Source of the DNA: Candidatus Omnitrophota bacterium
GTDB lineage: Bacteria; Omnitrophota; Gorgyraeia; Gygaellales; Profunditerraquicolaceae
Direction of reading: 5' to 3'
Assembly (NCBI GenBank): GCA_030691585.1
Contig: JAUYEC010000173.1
Location: forward strand, 1-7,612
DNA: 7,612 bases
This document shows, piece by piece, positions 5,391 through 7,612 of this stretch. Positions within the stretch are counted from its first letter, which is position 1, and each line of letters opens with the position of its first letter. The notes under the pieces are model-generated. The model was not told the DNA's origin and did not search any database. It was given only the letters and a program-made list of their open reading frames with translations. The position numbers were made by a program, and so were the translations under genes.

Positions 5391-6394
5391 TAAAACGGAA
5401 TCCTTGCTCCGATGTCAATGCCGGAACCCGTCCGCCTGCCGGTTTTCAAGCGCAAGAACGCCTCCGCGCCTGAAGATTTTAGAAACTGGTGGCTGAACGT
5501 TACGGATATGCCCAGCGGCTCCTCCCTGTTGTTGGCCAGGGCAAAAACAACATCATCCTGCTTATTCAGGCGCACCTGTGCGCCGAATTTTATGGCGCGG
5601 ACCCGGCCCCGGCCGTAATCCATTTCAAAAGAAAAGCCGCAGCTGCGGCTGAATTTCCAGGATCCATAGAGATAAACAACCTTAGCCTTCGGCCTCATCT
5701 CCTGTCTTACTCCAGCGCCTAGATGATATTTAATCTTACCTTCCTGCGGATACATGCTTGGCGAGCCGGCCTGGACGCGAAAATCAAAGCGCGAGCGCGA
5801 ACTGCCGCTTAGTATATAGGTAAGGCGGTTTTTCTCGCTTATATCCCAAAAACCCGTAAAAACCAGCGTTTGCATTGCCTTGGCGCCGGATTTTAGCCCG
5901 GTTTTCTCATATTTATAAACTATTTGCTGGTTTTTGTTGACCTGCCAGGCGCCTTCCAAAGCCAAGACATCCGGAGATCTTTTTTGGACAGTAAAAGTGA
6001 GCCGATTGCGCTCATCCGCCTGCCAGGCACCGCTGAGCTTTATCAGCCGAACATGGCTGTTACCTTGCCTGTCGCGGCTATGCACCTCAAAAGTAAGTGT
6101 ATCATTATCTACGGAAATAATTTTGCTTTTTAATTTCAAACTGCCTAGGCTCGCCGGCCCCTCTTCTCTTCGGCCCAATGCAAGCTCCAGGTTGCACTGG
6201 TCATCAATCTGCCACTTGCCTTCAAAGCGGACGTCAGGGCCCAAGCCGTATTTTCTTTTCCAGGCATCCGGCTCATTCAATAAATAGATCAGGCGGTTTT
6301 TAGCGTCAATATTAAAATTTCCGTCACAAACAACGCGTTCATGTTTACGTTGAATGTTTAATCTGCCGCAGCTATCGATGGAATATTTTTTCAT
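5390..6394 (-). CDS. repeat-built beta-hairpin protein of unknown function
   Basis: This encodes 334 residues from ATG 6394 (MKKYSIDSCGRL). At least six copies of a strand-turn-strand motif, roughly (L/F)xGxWxIxxxNxLxYxL, start near residues 23, 58, 120, 146, 179 and 242. Examples are FEGKWQIDDQCNLELAL, LSGAWQADERNRLTFTV and FTGFWDISEKNRLTYIL. Weaker copies fill the gaps near 88, 207 and 271, giving a period of about 30 residues. The final part alternates polar and nonpolar residues and ends in ARIPF with a terminal phenylalanine, as outer-membrane beta-barrels do. However, there is no signal peptide, which argues against export by the usual route. I know no named family. I have a loose impression of similar proteins in Omnitrophota, which I cannot verify here. 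No Shine-Dalgarno is visible before the ATG, because a palindrome occupies the position. It is closed by the 5230-5258 terminator. Confidence 0.85.
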   Translation of the reverse strand: MKKYSIDSCGRLNIQRKHERVVCDGNFNIDAKNRLIYLLNEPDAWKRKYGLGPDVRFEGKWQIDDQCNLELALGRREEGPASLGSLKLKSKIISVDNDTLTFEVHSRDRQGNSHVRLIKLSGAWQADERNRLTFTVQKRSPDVLALEGAWQVNKNQQIVYKYEKTGLKSGAKAMQTLVFTGFWDISEKNRLTYILSGSSRSRFDFRVQAGSPSMYPQEGKIKYHLGAGVRQEMRPKAKVVYLYGSWKFSRSCGFSFEMDYGRGRVRAIKFGAQVRLNKQDDVVFALANNREEPLGISVTFSHQFLKSSGAEAFLRLKTGRRTGSGIDIGARIPF

Positions 6395-6402
6395 AATATA
6401 TC

Positions 6403-6433
6403 TGTAGGGACAGCATACTATGCTGTCCCTACA
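6403..6433. repeat. 31-bp perfect palindrome upstream of a start codon
   Basis: TGTAGGGACAGCATA (6403-6417) and its exact reverse complement (6419-6433) flank a single C. The hairpin ends 8 nt before the ATG at 6394 and no T tract follows, so it is not a typical terminator. It resembles REP-like or MITE-derived palindromes. Confidence 0.85.
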
Positions 6434-6450
6434 AAACCTGTTATGCTCCG

Positions 6451-6479
6451 GTAGGGGCGGGTTTCAAACCCGCCCCTAC
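6451..6479. repeat. 29-bp perfect palindrome, second of a pair
   Basis: GTAGGGGCGGGTTT (6451-6464) and its exact reverse complement (6466-6479) flank a single C. It lies 17 nt from the stem of the first palindrome and 17 nt past the radical SAM stop codon. It shares the GTAGGG/CCCTAC ends of its neighbour but has a GC-rich core. No T tract follows on the minus strand. It might still stabilise the 3' end of the radical SAM transcript. Confidence 0.85.
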
Positions 6480-6496
6480 ATAGTTATGGCCCCAAC

Positions 6497-7612
6497 TTAT
6501 CGCTTGCTAAAATCAAAGACGTGGCCGAAGACTTTCTTGGCGGCATAAGCTGCGTATTTGAGGTCGTCGGTATCACGAACGGATAGGATTTTCCTCAGGA
6601 TAAATTCGGGGCTAAATGTTACTTTATACATTCCCTGGACCAGCTCCATGACTTTCTCTTGCGGATAAGGCAGGCTCATCACCGACTGCTTCATATCATA
6701 ATCATCCCAATCCATGGACTTGAGCCAATTATTCAAGCGGCATTCTTCAAATAGAGACGTTCCCGGATACGGGATGACCATTGTCGCCTGCATAGTATAG
6801 GCGTAACCTTTGGTCAACAGCCTGCGGCCCAGCTCCAGGGTCTTACGCGCATCAACGTAGCTTTCCCAAGGGTAACCGAACATGATGGTGATATGCGGGA
6901 ACAGGCCCGCGCGGCGCGCCTGACGGCATCCTTCGTCTATCTGTTGAACCTTAACGCCCTTATTTAATCTGTCCAGCGTCGCCTGGTTAGCGGATTCCAA
7001 ACCAAAGAGCAGCAGGCGGAACCCCGCCTTCTTCATTAATAAAAAGTCTTCCCGGTTCAAAGCGCCGAAACGCATATTACAATCCAGGTATATTTTTTTA
7101 TTGTAGCCGCGCTCGAGCATCCCGCGGCAAAAATCGCGCAACCACTCCCCTGTCGGAAATGATCCGCTGTCATCCATGATCTCGCGCACACCGTAATTTT
7201 GGATCAGCTGGCCGATCTCATCTAAAACGTTTGCTACGCCGCGGCTGCGGAATTGCGGATATAACTGGGGCCAGGAACAAAACGTGCACTTCCTCCACCA
7301 ACAATCCCTGCCGCTCATAATGTAAGTACCGGGCGTGCGTTTGTAATTACCGTTCTTAAAGGCATAAAGCTGCCACTTGGTCAGGTCCCGGTCGATGAAT
7401 GGCAGCGAATCCAAGTTGTGGTTCAATTGAAATTTACCCGTGTTTTTAATCTGACCGTCAGCGCGATAATATATACCCGGTTCCAGCTCGGTCCGTCGTC
7501 CGTTTACCCCGAGCGAGGGGCAAAGCCCCGAATCGAGGGGTCGTCCGTTTACCCCGAGCGAGGGGCAAAGCCCCGAATCGAGGGGTCGTCCGTTTACCCC
7601 GAGCGAGGGGCA
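6497..7612 (-). CDS. B12-type radical SAM protein, C-terminal part (5' end outside window)
   Basis: 371 residues are visible. The frame is open to the window edge. A TTG at 7424-7426 that could pass for a start is preceded in frame by GIYYRADGQIKNTGKFQ, which reads as normal family sequence, so I treat it as internal. Numbering from the first visible residue, positions 1-39 are the in-frame tandem repeat. About 63-80 is the LDSLPFIDRDLTKW linker typical of proteins with a preceding cobalamin-binding domain. The 4Fe-4S cysteines are 104, 109 and 112 in CWWRKCTFC. The radical SAM TIM barrel continues with DDSGSFP (about 147), FGLES (203-207), a TIMFGYPWE strand (about 242-250) and VIPYPGT (about 280-286). 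These enzymes make a 5'-deoxyadenosyl radical and, with B12, often carry out methylations or ring chemistry. The substrate is not indicated. It ends 102 nt before the next gene, with paired palindromes between them. Confidence 0.9.
   Translation of the reverse strand, partial: CPSLGVNGRPLDSGLCPSLGVNGRPLDSGLCPSLGVNGRRTELEPGIYYRADGQIKNTGKFQLNHNLDSLPFIDRDLTKWQLYAFKNGNYKRTPGTYIMSGRDCWWRKCTFCSWPQLYPQFRSRGVANVLDEIGQLIQNYGVREIMDDSGSFPTGEWLRDFCRGMLERGYNKKIYLDCNMRFGALNREDFLLMKKAGFRLLLFGLESANQATLDRLNKGVKVQQIDEGCRQARRAGLFPHITIMFGYPWESYVDARKTLELGRRLLTKGYAYTMQATMVIPYPGTSLFEECRLNNWLKSMDWDDYDMKQSVMSLPYPQEKVMELVQGMYKVTFSPEFILRKILSVRDTDDLKYAAYAAKKVFGHVFDFSKR
7495..7612. repeat. 45-bp in-frame tandem repeat (2.6 copies visible)
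   Basis: Copies start at 7495, 7540 and 7585. The visible copies are identical and the last is cut by the window edge. Each unit contains the stem GGGGC-AAA-GCCCC (7517-7529 in the first copy) inside wider CCCC/GGGG arms. The period of 45 is a multiple of three, and the minus-strand reading in the radical SAM frame is PLDSGLCPSLGVNGR per unit, with no stop. Identity between copies points to recent expansion. Confidence 0.9.

Noticed and set aside
5934..6287. 117-codon plus-strand reading frame and overlapping shorter ones
   Set aside because: These are antisense to the beta-hairpin repeat gene, whose regular motifs show that the minus strand is the coding one.
7495..7612. CRISPR array
   Set aside because: The 45-bp units abut directly with no variable spacers, so it is a tandem repeat.

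Overview
The window reads as accessory chromosome from a Gram-negative-type (two-membrane) bacterium. Every gene I accept is on the minus strand, so transcription runs from position 7612 towards 1. Four lipoproteins with clear lipoboxes, an LptC-like periplasmic protein and a TonB-type C-terminal domain point to a diderm envelope. The combined gene style (rapidly diverging envelope proteins, a B12-type radical SAM protein, intergenic and in-frame palindromes) reminds me of Candidatus Omnitrophota (OP3) or a similar uncultured lineage. That is an impression, not a demonstrated assignment.

Right end (6497-7612): the C-terminal part of a B12-dependent-type radical SAM enzyme. It runs off the window through a 45-bp tandem repeat that stays in frame (15 residues per unit). 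Between it and the next gene (6395-6496) lie two near-contiguous perfect palindromes with similar ends but different cores. The first sits 8 nt from the next start codon. That gene (5390-6394) encodes an unrecognised 334-residue protein built from repeated beta-hairpin motifs of the type (L/F)xGxWxIxxxNxLxYxL. It is followed by a good intrinsic terminator (5230-5258).

Left two thirds (53-5183): a tight run of genes for exported proteins. In transcription order these are a 762-residue secreted protein (carboxypeptidase-regulatory-like domain, Ig-like domain, TPR, long helical region); an LptC-like periplasmic protein; a lipoprotein with a surface-type beta domain; a DUF2846-like lipoprotein; an RcsF-like four-cysteine lipoprotein; a PEGA plus TonB-C lipoprotein; and, after a longer gap, a small secreted protein with a palindromic element in its last codons. 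Junctions of 7, 44, 1, -4 and 30 nt indicate one operon, with the last gene 82 nt further on and carrying its own strong ribosome binding site. Every product has an export signal, so the cluster is most simply an envelope-associated assembly anchored in the outer membrane. What it does cannot be read from sequence.

Several starts were moved from the longest reading frame to the start supported by a ribosome binding site, by overlap with the upstream stop, or by the signal peptide. The radical SAM start was removed altogether because its frame continues upstream with family-like sequence.
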